From an uncultured Roseibium sp. (lineage in GTDB: Bacteria > Pseudomonadota > Alphaproteobacteria > Rhizobiales > Stappiaceae): 64,000 nucleotides of DNA. Made by a program: the position numbers and the translations under genes. Under the pieces are notes generated by a model. It made no database searches. It worked only from the letters and a program-made list of their open reading frames with translations, and had not been told where the DNA came from. The stretch spans positions 310,001 to 374,000 of the forward strand of contig NZ_CANLVF010000007.1 of assembly GCF_947494555.1 (NCBI RefSeq). The letters are read 5' to 3'. Positions 32,930-41,417 of this stretch are shown piece after piece; position 1 is the first letter of the stretch, and each line of letters begins with the position of its first letter.

Positions 32930-34603
32930 TCATTTGAGCGAAAGAAAGCGAACCCAGTCCTTCCAGTGACTGAATGGAAGACTGTGTCCCGCATTCTCCA
33001 CAAGGGTTACCCGTGCATTCAGCCGGTCAGCAAACGCCAGGATCCTTTCTGGCCGGATCGACCGGTTCTGCGTTCCATGGACAAAATGGATCGGTACCTC
33101 GGTCGGCGCTAGTTGCCGTTCCCAGTCCGACGCGACGAAGCGGCAGTCATTGATGAAACTCTCCGACCCCTCTTCCACATGGAACAAGTGTCCCTGCCAG
33201 AAGAGGTCGAGCAAATGCGGATCCCGGCACGCGTCCAGATCCGCTGGTGCTCCGCCGAACACTGTTTGCGCGAAACCGCCGGGCCCGTCGCGCTTCAACC
33301 TCTTGTCCCCTAGCTTTGCCATGTAGCTCAACAGCGAAACGGAAACGCGCGGCAGGATTGCAAAAAGCTTCTGCTGCGGCGGTGCGCTGGCAAAATCCTG
33401 CAGCGTTCGCATGGGCGGCTGCGCTGATACACACAGGACCTCAGAGACACGTTCCTGCAATTCTGGCAGGCAGAGAAGCGCAAAGATGCTGCCGACGTCA
33501 AAGGCGACAAGCGAGACCTTCTCGATGTCGAGCTGATCGAGCATGTCGTTGAGGTCGTGCGCATAACGCTTGGGATCCAGAAGCAGGATATCGTGCCCGT
33601 CGCTTCGGCCATGCCAGGGCCGTGCAGGTGAAAGAAGACGTATCCCTTCGGCGGCGAAGTGGCGCGCCGCCGTGTTGGGCATGCGATTTCCGCAAAGGCA
33701 ACCATGGAGAAAAACGACGGGCTTGCCATCGGGAGCACCTTGTTCGAGATAGTCGAGTTGCCGTCCGTCTCTGAGCCGCAATTGCAAACGGGAGTAGTTT
33801 TCGGTGCTTTGCCGATCTGAGGAGCGCTTGTTCGCTGACGCAGCTACTGCCCTCGCCAGATCGATGAGTTCGCTGGTGCCGCGTGATCGTGTCTTGGTGA
33901 TCATCGACTTGATCTGCTGGCGAACAGTGTCCACGGACCTCTTGCGGGTGTCGGCGACTTCCGAGGGCGAGTGACCGCTCACGAGCAGTGACAGAACATC
34001 GGTTTCGCTCGGTGTCAGCCCGTAAAGGCTCTGCATCGCGAGGCTGGCTCCGCTTCGCCAGACCCGGTCCACGCCCGATAAGGTCCAGGTCCCACCATTC
34101 AATTCAGCCTCGCCCCTGGAAAGGGCCAGAAGGACCTGCTTTCCCGTGTCCGTATTCGGGATCCGGATGACGGGCCAGTCGGAAAGCCGGCCTGCAATTG
34201 CGTCGCGGAGCATCGTGAGCGCGTCGCCATCGATCGGAAGGTCCTCTAGCGACACGCCCGGGCTCAAACCCAAAAGGTTCTGGGCAATGTCGTTCACGCT
34301 TTTGACAGACAGATCCGAACCGATCGTCACTTCGGGCCGATCGGGCTCAATTGCAGGTTTTTTCAGGCTTGAAAGGAGTTTTTCGGCCGTTTCGAAATGG
34401 CTTTCAATGTCCCGCTTGCGCCGGAGCAATTCCCTGTGTGCCCTGGGATCCGAAATGCTTCCTTCTGCGAGGAAGATAAGTTCGTCAAATCTGTCCTGGT
34501 CTAAAATGGCGCTGTAGGCATGCGCGATCATGTCGTCCAGTTTGGAAGGGTCCTGCCCTTTTTTCGTCTCGCTCAAAAGTCCAATCGCCCCGCAAATGCT
34601 CAA
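32930..34603 (-). CDS. LuxR-type HTH fused to an alpha/beta hydrolase domain
   Basis: The 557-residue protein has an N-terminal region with a PAS-like segment (about 88-180), a LuxR HTH (about 193-252: YGLTPSETDVLSLLVSGHSP, then RSVDTVRQQIKSMITKT) and an alpha/beta hydrolase domain (about 272-557). In the hydrolase the oxyanion segment VVFLHG is present, but the nucleophile elbow reads AFDVGS, putting Asp369 where esterases have Ser. The acid position after HFVHGT is Asn513, and His540 lies in ENAGHSLP. An Asp nucleophile is seen in haloalkane dehalogenases and epoxide hydrolases. The domain may be a ligand sensor rather than an enzyme. It is divergent from an orphan LuxR HTH gene. Confidence 0.88.
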   Translation of the reverse strand: MSICGAIGLLSETKKGQDPSKLDDMIAHAYSAILDQDRFDELIFLAEGSISDPRAHRELLRRKRDIESHFETAEKLLSSLKKPAIEPDRPEVTIGSDLSVKSVNDIAQNLLGLSPGVSLEDLPIDGDALTMLRDAIAGRLSDWPVIRIPNTDTGKQVLLALSRGEAELNGGTWTLSGVDRVWRSGASLAMQSLYGLTPSETDVLSLLVSGHSPSEVADTRKRSVDTVRQQIKSMITKTRSRGTSELIDLARAVAASANKRSSDRQSTENYSRLQLRLRDGRQLDYLEQGAPDGKPVVFLHGCLCGNRMPNTAARHFAAEGIRLLSPARPWHGRSDGHDILLLDPKRYAHDLNDMLDQLDIEKVSLVAFDVGSIFALLCLPELQERVSEVLCVSAQPPMRTLQDFASAPPQQKLFAILPRVSVSLLSYMAKLGDKRLKRDGPGGFAQTVFGGAPADLDACRDPHLLDLFWQGHLFHVEEGSESFINDCRFVASDWERQLAPTEVPIHFVHGTQNRSIRPERILAFADRLNARVTLVENAGHSLPFSHWKDWVRFLSLK

Positions 34604-34752
34604 CAGCTTGGTGGATTCGCGCTTTCGCCAACCAAAAACCTAGCACTCTTCAGAGCGCATTCAACGGCATACCCAAATTTGGTCATGTCCTGGGGGAATC
34701 GCTCTGTTAGCCAAGACAAGGTGCGTCGGCGAGCTGGATTGGGAGGCGGAAA

Positions 34753-35022
34753 TTGCAAGTCATTGCTCCTGAAGGAAAGGATCTTGAACCGCTTACGGTG
34801 CGAGAATGCGAATGTCTCCGGGAACTGGCGCATGGAGAGCGTCCTCAAAGGATTGCAGCAACCCTCGGAATCGCGCCAATTACTGTCGACTTTCATATCC
34901 GCAACGCCCGGCGCAAACTCGGTGCCAGAACCCGTGAACACGCAATTGCAATTGCCCTGTCGTACGGGTTGCTCAACGATGTTTCCTTGAACGGCCGCCC
35001 GAAACTCAAGACAGCAGTATGA
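34753..35022 (+). CDS. Orphan LuxR-type HTH protein
   Basis: The 89-residue protein is almost only a LuxR/GerE HTH: LEPLTVRECECLRELAHGER, PQRIAATLGIAPITVDFHIR and NARRKLGARTREHAIAIALS. There is no N-terminal receiver or ligand-binding domain. The start is TTG at 34753 with GGGAGG seven bases upstream; no in-frame ATG precedes the domain. It is divergent from the LuxR-hydrolase fusion gene and 127 bases before the Gfo/Idh/MocA operon promoter. It could bind DNA as a dimer or titrate the fusion regulator; this is inference. Confidence 0.85.
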   Translation: MQVIAPEGKDLEPLTVRECECLRELAHGERPQRIAATLGIAPITVDFHIRNARRKLGARTREHAIAIALSYGLLNDVSLNGRPKLKTAV

Positions 35023-35141
35023 TCGCGACCCCACCCACGCGCGAAGAGTAACATTACCTTTCACCCTCCACCGCCGGGCATTGCCCTGGCAGTTCCAAAA
35101 ACATTGTTTCAAAGCCCCAAGTGATTTTATGAAATGGCAGC

Positions 35142-35195
35142 TTGACAAATTGGAACGTTCCAAGTTTTATGCTTCGAGAAATTGGAACGTTCCAA
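35142..35195 (+). promoter_or_regulatory. Promoter with two perfect LacI-type operators
   Basis: TTGACA at 35142-35147 fits a -35 box; 17 bases later TTTTAT (35165-35170) is a modest -10. Between them lies TTGGAACGTTCCAA at 35150-35163, a perfect 14-bp palindrome, and an identical copy occurs at 35182-35195. Their centres are 32 bases apart, about three helical turns. CpG-centred palindromes like these are typical LacI-family operators. They control the operon starting at 35219; the repressor could be any of the three LacI proteins encoded in this window. Confidence 0.85.
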
Positions 35196-35218
35196 AAAAA
35201 TTCAAATGGGAGGTGTGA

Positions 35219-36220
35219 ATGCGTTGGGCCCTGATCGGTGCGAGCAGAATTGCGTCGAGTTATGTGATTGATGCGATCCGTGCACAGGAAGGTGCCGACA
35301 TTCAGTCCGTCCTGAGTACGGATCTTGGCCGGGGTACCTCCTTTGCAAGAAACAACGGCATTCCCGAAGCCATGACGGACCTCGACATGCTGCTCGCGGA
35401 CGATACGGTCGACGCGGTCTACATCTCGACAACAAACGAAAAACACCACCCGCAAGCCATGGCCGCCATCGCCGCCGGCAAACATGTCCTGTGCGAAAAA
35501 CCTCTCGCCATGACGCTTGAAGATGCCGTGGAGATGGTGAAAACAGCGCGTGAAAAGGGCGTTGTTTTCGCGACCAACCATCATCTGCGCAATGCCGGCT
35601 CGCATCTTGCAATAAGAGAACTCATCTCTTCCGGACGGATCGGCAAGGTCTTGAGCGCCCGCGTTTTTCATGCGGTCAATCTTCCTGAACACCTTCGCGG
35701 CTGGCGCATCAATGATGCTGCTGCAGGTGGTGGTGTCATTCCCGATATTGTCGTCCATGACGCCGACACGATCCGCTTCCATCTCTCGGAAGATCCGGTG
35801 GATGTGGTGGCGAAAGCCGGAACATCGGGGATGGGTGAAGGTGTTGAAGACAGCGTCATGTCTGTCTGGTCGATGCCGTCCGGCGCAATGGTCCAGACCC
35901 ATGAGAGCTTCACGCATGGCTTTGCCGGTACCGGGATCGAATTTCACGGAACGGAAGGTTCGATCTTCGCTCGGAACGTTATGACACAGGAGCCGGTCGG
36001 CGAAGTCAGGCTTGTCGACCAAAGCGGCGAAAGCCCGGTGACCTTCCAGGCTCACAACCTCTACCACCGTGCTCTTGGCCTTTTCACGAATGCGGTTCGC
36101 GGGAACGGTCCACCGTCAGCAGATGGCGTCGACGGCATCAAGTCGCTCGCAGTCGCGCATGCCGTCCGCCAGGCGGCGCAATCCGCCACGGCGGTTCGTG
36201 TCGACTATGAAGGATTTTGA
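35219..36220 (+). CDS. Gfo/Idh/MocA-family oxidoreductase
   Basis: The 333-residue protein has an N-terminal NAD(P) Rossmann fold (RWALIGASRIASSYVIDAIR; GASRIAS replaces GxGxxG) and the family signatures VYISTTNEKHHPQAMAAIAA and HVLCEKPLAMTLEDAVEMV (the EKP Lys). GVIPDIVVHDADTIRFHL supplies the catalytic Asp/His region of the second domain. It oxidises or reduces a sugar, polyol or related hydroxy compound. It is first in an operon with CoA-transferase (3-base gap), hydratase and aldehyde dehydrogenase genes, behind the twin operators. GGGAGG precedes the ATG. Confidence 0.92.
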   Translation: MRWALIGASRIASSYVIDAIRAQEGADIQSVLSTDLGRGTSFARNNGIPEAMTDLDMLLADDTVDAVYISTTNEKHHPQAMAAIAAGKHVLCEKPLAMTLEDAVEMVKTAREKGVVFATNHHLRNAGSHLAIRELISSGRIGKVLSARVFHAVNLPEHLRGWRINDAAAGGGVIPDIVVHDADTIRFHLSEDPVDVVAKAGTSGMGEGVEDSVMSVWSMPSGAMVQTHESFTHGFAGTGIEFHGTEGSIFARNVMTQEPVGEVRLVDQSGESPVTFQAHNLYHRALGLFTNAVRGNGPPSADGVDGIKSLAVAHAVRQAAQSATAVRVDYEGF

Positions 36221-36223
36221 GCG

Positions 36224-37798
36224 ATGTCTTCCAAGATCGTCTCGGCCCAGGACGCTGTTTCACGGATCAATGATGGTGACGTTGTCACCGTTTCTTCTTC
36301 CTCCGGCCTCGGGTGCCCCGACAAGGTCCTTGAAGCCATCGGCTCAAGGTTCGACACGGAAGGGCACCCGAGGAACCTTACGACGCTGCATCCGATTGCG
36401 GCCGGTGACATGTACGGCATCAAGGGCATAGACCACATTGCCAAGGATGGACTTCTGTCGACGATCATTGCCGGTTCCTATCCCTCCGGTCCGTCTTCGC
36501 TGCCGATGCCTGAGATCTGGAAGATGCTCGTTGAGAACCGCATCGCAGCCTACAACGTACCATCCGGAATCCTCTTCGACATGCACAGGGATGTTGCGGC
36601 ACGCCGGCCTGGTGTCATGACGAAGGTCGGACTGGACACGTTCGTCGACCCGGTGCGCGAAGGCTGCGCCATGAATGACGTGGCGGTCGGCAAGCCAATC
36701 GTCTCAAGGCTCGATCTTGCCGGCGAAACCTGGCTGCATTTCCCGAATATTGTACCGAATGTCGCCATCATCCGGGCAACAACAGCGGATGAGCGCGGCA
36801 ACCTGACCTACGAACACGAAGGCGCTTATCTCGGAGGTCTGGAACAGGCGATTGCGGTGCGCAACCACAGCGGTCTTGTGATCGCTCAGGTCAAGCGAGT
36901 GACCGCGTCCGGGTCCCTGCGCCCGCATGACGTTCGAGTCCCCGGGCATCTGGTCGATTTGGTCGTTGTCGACCCGGACCAGCGGCAAACCACGGAAACG
37001 GACTACGATCCCGCGATCTCAGGCCAGATCATGCGACCATGGTCCAGTTTTTCGCTTTCCGAGCACGGCGTGGAGAAGGTGGTCGCGCGCAGGGCCGCAA
37101 TGGAATTGAGATCGGGTCAGACCGCCAATCTCGGCTTCGGCATTTCGGCGATGGTGCCCCGCGTCCTCCTCGAAGCCGGACAGGAACAGGCCGTGACCTG
37201 GGCCATCGAGCAGGGCGCCACAGGTGGCATGCCGCTCACCGGATTTGCCTTCGGCTGTGCATCCAACGCCGATGCCTACATGCCCTCGCCTCAGCAATTC
37301 ACCTACTTTCAGGGAGGTGGCTTCGACGTCTCGTTCCTCTCCTTCCTGGAGATCGATCTTGCAGGCAATGTCAACGTCTCCAAACTCGGCAAGAAGCCGT
37401 ATCTGACGGCCGGTTGCGGCGGCTTCGTGGACATCACGGCAAATGCCGGAAAGATCGTCTTCTCCGGCCTGTTCGAGGCTGGTGCGGACCTCGCCCTCAC
37501 CGACGACAGGCTGACCGTGAAGTCGCCCGGCAAGTTCACCAAAATGGTGGATGAGGTTGAGCATGTCACCTTCTCAGGACGCCGCGCACGCGAGCTCGGC
37601 CAGGAGGTCCTCTACGTCACCGAACGCTGTGTCATACAGCTGACCGAAAGCGGACTGCTGGCAACCGAAGTCATGCCGGGTATCGATCCCCAAAAAGACA
37701 TTGTCGATGCCTCTCATGGACGCGTGAGATTGGCCAACGACCTGGCCGAGATGCCGACGGCTCTGCTGCGCGAAGCTCCGATGGAGTTGCGCCTGTGA
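36224..37798 (+). CDS. Class I CoA-transferase, fused alpha/beta (YdiF/propionate CoA-transferase type)
   Basis: The 524-residue protein contains both CoA-transferase halves in one chain. The N-terminal half starts KIVSAQDAVSRINDGDVVTV and has RATTADERGNLTYEHEGAY; the C-terminal half has ARRAAMELRSGQTANLGFGI and IEQGATGGMP, placing the catalytic Glu at residue 329. It would transfer CoA between an acyl-CoA and a carboxylate, forming a glutamyl-CoA intermediate. With the following enoyl-CoA hydratase it suggests that the pathway passes through a CoA-bound hydroxy- or enoyl-acid. Its stop overlaps the next start. Confidence 0.9.
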   Translation: MSSKIVSAQDAVSRINDGDVVTVSSSSGLGCPDKVLEAIGSRFDTEGHPRNLTTLHPIAAGDMYGIKGIDHIAKDGLLSTIIAGSYPSGPSSLPMPEIWKMLVENRIAAYNVPSGILFDMHRDVAARRPGVMTKVGLDTFVDPVREGCAMNDVAVGKPIVSRLDLAGETWLHFPNIVPNVAIIRATTADERGNLTYEHEGAYLGGLEQAIAVRNHSGLVIAQVKRVTASGSLRPHDVRVPGHLVDLVVVDPDQRQTTETDYDPAISGQIMRPWSSFSLSEHGVEKVVARRAAMELRSGQTANLGFGISAMVPRVLLEAGQEQAVTWAIEQGATGGMPLTGFAFGCASNADAYMPSPQQFTYFQGGGFDVSFLSFLEIDLAGNVNVSKLGKKPYLTAGCGGFVDITANAGKIVFSGLFEAGADLALTDDRLTVKSPGKFTKMVDEVEHVTFSGRRARELGQEVLYVTERCVIQLTESGLLATEVMPGIDPQKDIVDASHGRVRLANDLAEMPTALLREAPMELRL

Positions 37799-38562
37799 GT
37801 GCGCTCCATCTCATACGCCACGGCCCGATCGCCGAAATTCGCCTCGACAACCCGGCGAAGCTCAACGCTTTCACAAGCGAAATGTTGAGCGCCCTCGAGC
37901 CGCATTGTGCGGAGATCGAGAAGGATCCCGCCATCAACGTTGTCGTGATCAGCGCGGAAGACAGCAAAGCGTTTTGCGCCGGCGCAGACATACTCGCCTG
38001 GTCGGAACTCGAGCCGTTTGATTTTGCAAGGCACTGGGTGCGGGACGGTCACCGCATTTTCGATCGTGTCGCACGCCTGGCGAAACCGACAGTTGCCGCC
38101 ATCGGCGCTCATGCATTTGGCGGCGGGCTCGAGTTTGCGGCAACCGCCGACATCCGCGTGATGGCGCCTAAGGCCACATTGGCATTGCCGGAAGCTTCTC
38201 TCGGTATCGTGCCCGGCTGGTCGGGCACGCAGCGCCTGATCCGGCTCCTCGGCGAGCCGATCGTGAAGGAAATGGCCCTGTTCGGCCGCCGGATATCAGC
38301 GGAACGCGCATTCACCGCGGGTTTCGCCGCCGAGATTTCCGATGATCCCAGAGCCAAGGCGTTCGAACTCGCAGAAGGTCTCGCAGGCAAGTCGTCGCGC
38401 GCGGTCGAAGTCGCCAAATACATGATCCACGCAGCGGTCGATGAAGATACGAACGCCATGATCGAAGCGCTTGGCGCCGGCATGATTTCGCCCACCGCAG
38501 ACCGAACCGAGGGCGTCACCGCCTTCCGCGAAAAACGCAAACCGGACTTTCCTGGGAACTAG
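37795..38562 (+). CDS. Enoyl-CoA hydratase/isomerase family protein
   Basis: The 255-residue protein is a crotonase-fold enzyme. It has AIGAHAFGGGLEFAATADIR and ATLALPEASLGIVPGWSGTQ, keeping both Glu positions used by true hydratases (in GGLEFA and PEASLG). The oxyanion-hole segment FCAGADI is also present. It could hydrate an enoyl-CoA or act as a lyase or isomerase on a substituted acyl-CoA. The GTG start overlaps the CoA-transferase stop by four bases (GTGA), so expression is coupled. Substrate unknown. Confidence 0.92.
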   Translation: MSALHLIRHGPIAEIRLDNPAKLNAFTSEMLSALEPHCAEIEKDPAINVVVISAEDSKAFCAGADILAWSELEPFDFARHWVRDGHRIFDRVARLAKPTVAAIGAHAFGGGLEFAATADIRVMAPKATLALPEASLGIVPGWSGTQRLIRLLGEPIVKEMALFGRRISAERAFTAGFAAEISDDPRAKAFELAEGLAGKSSRAVEVAKYMIHAAVDEDTNAMIEALGAGMISPTADRTEGVTAFREKRKPDFPGN

Positions 38563-38564
38563 AA

Positions 38565-40085
38565 ATGAGTGAACTCAACGTCGTCTCCATCAGCGAAGCA
38601 AAGATTCCAGCCGAGCCTTTTGTCGCCCGCCACCTGATCGACGGTGAATGGCGGGGCAGTGCCGACTCGGCAACTTTCGAAAGAACATCGCCGTCGCACG
38701 GATCCGTCGTCACGATTGCCAGCAAAGGAGGCAAGGCAGATGCGGATGCGGCTATCGCGGCTGCAAGGCTCGCCTTCGACAAGGGGCACTGGTCACGCAC
38801 AAGCGGCAAGGATCGCGCGGCGCTCTTGCTCAAGGTCGCGGATCTGATCGACCGTGAGAGAGAACGGATCGCTTTGATGGAAACGCTCGAATCCGGCAAG
38901 CCGATCAGCCAGGCGAAAGCCGAGATCGAAGGCGCTGCGGATATCTGGCGCTTTGCCGCCTCGCTTGCACGCACCATGCATGGCGAAAGTCACAATTCGC
39001 TCGGGCAGGACTTTCTCGGCCTCGTCCTGAAGGAGCCAGTCGGTGTTGTCTCGATCATTACACCCTGGAACTTCCCGTTTCTGATCGTTTCGCAGAAACT
39101 TCCTTTCGCCTTGGCGGCTGGCTGTACAGCTGTTGTCAAACCATCGGAGATGACCCCGGCAACAACGGTCATCCTGGGTGAATTGCTCCTGGAAGCCGGC
39201 ATCCCGGCAGGCGTCGTCAACATCGTCCTTGGCTTCGGTGATCCGGTCGGGACGGCGATGACTGCCGACAAGCGCGTTGACATGGTCACCTTTACCGGCT
39301 CGACCGGCGTCGGCAAGGCCATTGTCAGCGCCGCATCAGGCACCTTGAAAAAGGTATCGCTCGAACTCGGAGGCAAGAACCCGCAGGTTGTTTTCCCCGA
39401 TGCGGATCTCGACAGCGCGGTCGATGCCGTGGTGTTCGGCGTTTATTTCAACGCAGGCGAATGCTGCAATTCCGGATCCCGGATCATCGTGCACGAAGAC
39501 ATCGCTGAAAGGTTTGTTGCCAGAACGGTCGATCTTTCGCGCCGTGTCCCGTTCGGCGACCCGTTGGACCCATCGACCAAGGTCGGCGCGATCATTACGC
39601 CTGAACATCAGAACAAGATCGATACCTATGTTCAGGACGCAAAGGTATCGGGTGCTGAGGTTCCTCTCGGTGGCGGTGCGCTGCAGGTACCGGGCCTCGA
39701 TGGCCAGTTCTATCAACCGACCGTCGTCACGAATGTCAGCAGTTCGATGCCGATTGCCCGTGAAGAGGTTTTCGGTCCCGTTCTGACTGTCTTGACGTTC
39801 AAGACCCTTGATGAGGCGATAGACCTCGTCAACGACGCCGACTATGGGCTGTCGGCAGGCGTTTGGAGCGAGAATGTTCATACGTGTCTGGAATTCGCCC
39901 GGCGGGCAAATGCCGGCACCGTCTGGACCAACACCTGGATGGATGGCTTTGCGGAACTTCCCTTCGGCGGCGTCAAGGAAAGCGGCCAGGGGCGGGAACT
40001 GGGAAAATACGGTCTGGAAGAATTTCTCGAGGCCAAGACCGTTACCATGCGGATCGGCAGATCACGCGAGCCGTGGGTCGCCTGA
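38565..40085 (+). CDS. NAD(P)-dependent aldehyde dehydrogenase
   Basis: The 506-residue protein is a standard ALDH. It has IITPWNFPFLIVSQKLPFAL, the cofactor loop FTGSTGVGKAI, catalytic base Glu267 in SLELGGKNPQVV, and nucleophile Cys301 in YFNAGECCNSGSR. EEVFGPVLTVLTF and the C-terminal PFGGVKESGQGRELGKYGLE are also present. It oxidises an aldehyde to an acid, perhaps the semialdehyde produced in this operon before activation by the CoA-transferase. It follows the hydratase gene by two bases and converges with the LacI gene eight bases downstream. Confidence 0.95.
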   Translation: MSELNVVSISEAKIPAEPFVARHLIDGEWRGSADSATFERTSPSHGSVVTIASKGGKADADAAIAAARLAFDKGHWSRTSGKDRAALLLKVADLIDRERERIALMETLESGKPISQAKAEIEGAADIWRFAASLARTMHGESHNSLGQDFLGLVLKEPVGVVSIITPWNFPFLIVSQKLPFALAAGCTAVVKPSEMTPATTVILGELLLEAGIPAGVVNIVLGFGDPVGTAMTADKRVDMVTFTGSTGVGKAIVSAASGTLKKVSLELGGKNPQVVFPDADLDSAVDAVVFGVYFNAGECCNSGSRIIVHEDIAERFVARTVDLSRRVPFGDPLDPSTKVGAIITPEHQNKIDTYVQDAKVSGAEVPLGGGALQVPGLDGQFYQPTVVTNVSSSMPIAREEVFGPVLTVLTFKTLDEAIDLVNDADYGLSAGVWSENVHTCLEFARRANAGTVWTNTWMDGFAELPFGGVKESGQGRELGKYGLEEFLEAKTVTMRIGRSREPWVA

Positions 40086-40093
40086 TGACCGTC

Positions 40094-41158
40094 CTAGCTC
40101 GAAATCGCGAACGGCCCTTCGGGCTGCAGGAGGACCTGAAGATCCTCCACCGGCGCACCCGACATGCGTCCGAGCAGGACCTTTGCCATCGCCCGGCCGG
40201 TCGCGCGCAGATCCTCGTCGATGGTTTCGATGCGAGGGCGGAAGTGGTTGGAGATCGGCGAAGCCCGCTTGGCGACGACGTCGACATCCACGCCCTGCGT
40301 CAGCCCCATGTCGCTCAGGAAGGCAAGCGTGATCAGTGCGCTGACCTCACCGACACAGACATAACCGTCGGGCGCGTCGGAACCGGCGTGAAGGGCCCGC
40401 AACGTGGCGGCAATTTCGTCCGGTTCGCTGTCCAGGTCGACATCTTCGGGAATGGTCACCCGCATGCCGTGCGCGGTCGCGGCCTGCCTGGCTCCGAACC
40501 TGAGGTGTTGTCCGAACGTGTACTTCTCGTTCGGCATGACAATGCAGATGTGTTTGCGCCCCTTTTCGACGAGCCGGGCAATGCCCATGCGCACGAACGC
40601 TTCATTGTCGAAATCGACAAAGGGATGCGGCGTCATGAAGTCCGTGCGTCCATGGGTGACAAACGGAAAGTCGTGCTCCAGCAGGTATCGCGCCCGGTCG
40701 TCGAAACACTCGGTTCGCGTGAACACGATGGCATCGGCCAGCGAGTGGCGGCGAATGCTCCGGATGGTTTCGAGGCGGTCGTCGCCCAGGCTGTCCGCGG
40801 TGATATTGATCGCGTAGCCGGTCCCACTGAGGCCTTCATACATGCCTCCGAGAAACTCGGACGTGAAACTCAGGAACTCATGCCTCGGATTGAGCAGAAG
40901 GCTGATGACGCGGGTCCGTCCGGTGCGAAGCCGCTGCGCGGCTCTGTTCGGAACGTAGCCAAGCTTCCTTGCAATTTCAGCAATGCGTTTGCGTGTGCTT
41001 TCCGCGATCCTCGGGTCGTCGGCCAGCGCCCGCGAGACCGTCGTAACCGCGACACCTGCTTCAGCGGCAACCGTGCGCAGGGTCGGACGCGACTGCGCCG
41101 CGCCAACGCTGTCCGCTTTGGTTCCAAGGTTCTTTCGCGACATGCCCGTTCCCCTCAA
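40094..41158 (-). CDS. LacI-family transcriptional regulator
   Basis: The 354-residue protein has an HTH at about 20-70 (PTLRTVAAEAGVAVTTVSRA, LADDPRIAESTRKRIAEI, GYVPNRAAQRLRTGRT) and a sugar-binding effector domain. It is divergent from the ABC transporter operon at 41418, and the intergenic region has AACGTT-centred palindromes near both promoters. It is therefore the likely repressor of the transporter operon and of itself. Those sites (TTGCAACGTTACAA) differ from the TTGGAACGTTCCAA operators at 35150 and 35182, so control of both sets by one protein is uncertain. Confidence 0.93.
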   Translation of the reverse strand: MRGTGMSRKNLGTKADSVGAAQSRPTLRTVAAEAGVAVTTVSRALADDPRIAESTRKRIAEIARKLGYVPNRAAQRLRTGRTRVISLLLNPRHEFLSFTSEFLGGMYEGLSGTGYAINITADSLGDDRLETIRSIRRHSLADAIVFTRTECFDDRARYLLEHDFPFVTHGRTDFMTPHPFVDFDNEAFVRMGIARLVEKGRKHICIVMPNEKYTFGQHLRFGARQAATAHGMRVTIPEDVDLDSEPDEIAATLRALHAGSDAPDGYVCVGEVSALITLAFLSDMGLTQGVDVDVVAKRASPISNHFRPRIETIDEDLRATGRAMAKVLLGRMSGAPVEDLQVLLQPEGPFAISS

Positions 41159-41204
41159 CCAGAGGCTTGTAGCTCAAACAGTCCGACAAGTCTAATCAGG
41201 GAAT

Positions 41205-41218
41205 TTAAAACGTTGCAA
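41205..41218. promoter_or_regulatory. Degenerate LacI-type operator near the lacI start
   Basis: TTAAAACGTTGCAA has one good half (GTTGCAA) and one degenerate half around the same AACGTT core found at 41329-41342. It lies 46 bases upstream of the LacI start at 41158, a position suited to autoregulation. Nearby, TTGCGTCGCAA at 41231-41241 is another short palindrome. Confidence 0.45.
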
Positions 41219-41312
41219 CAAAGAAAGATGTTGCGTCGCAAAATGCCAACTATCGAAATAACTAACTATAAAAAAACGAAAAACCTGTTCCGACGGAGCA
41301 CAAATTAAATTA

Positions 41313-41343
41313 TTGACATGCACGTGGTTTGCAACGTTACAAT
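41313..41343 (+). promoter_or_regulatory. Promoter and LacI-type operator for the ABC transporter operon
   Basis: TTGACA at 41313-41318 and TACAAT at 41338-41343 are good promoter hexamers, though the 19-base spacing is long. TTGCAACGTTACAA at 41329-41342 is a 14-bp palindrome with a single mismatched pair and overlaps the -10, so a bound repressor would block polymerase. The substrate-binding protein gene starts 74 bases later. Confidence 0.65.
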
Positions 41344-41417
41344 AGACGTTGCGTGACTTAGGGTCCGCCGGAGTCCGGCACCCATGACGACGACAGGCAC
41401 GTAAAGGGAGGAAATCC

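Noticed and set aside
41231..41241. TTGCGTCGCAA as a LacI operator
   Set aside because: It is palindromic but lacks the AACGTT core shared by the other sites in this region.
39863..41308. Long plus-strand open frame of about 480 codons covering the ALDH end and the LacI gene
   Set aside because: It is antisense to the LacI gene and out of frame with the ALDH gene; its translation has no recognisable domain, whereas the LacI and ALDH readings are clear.
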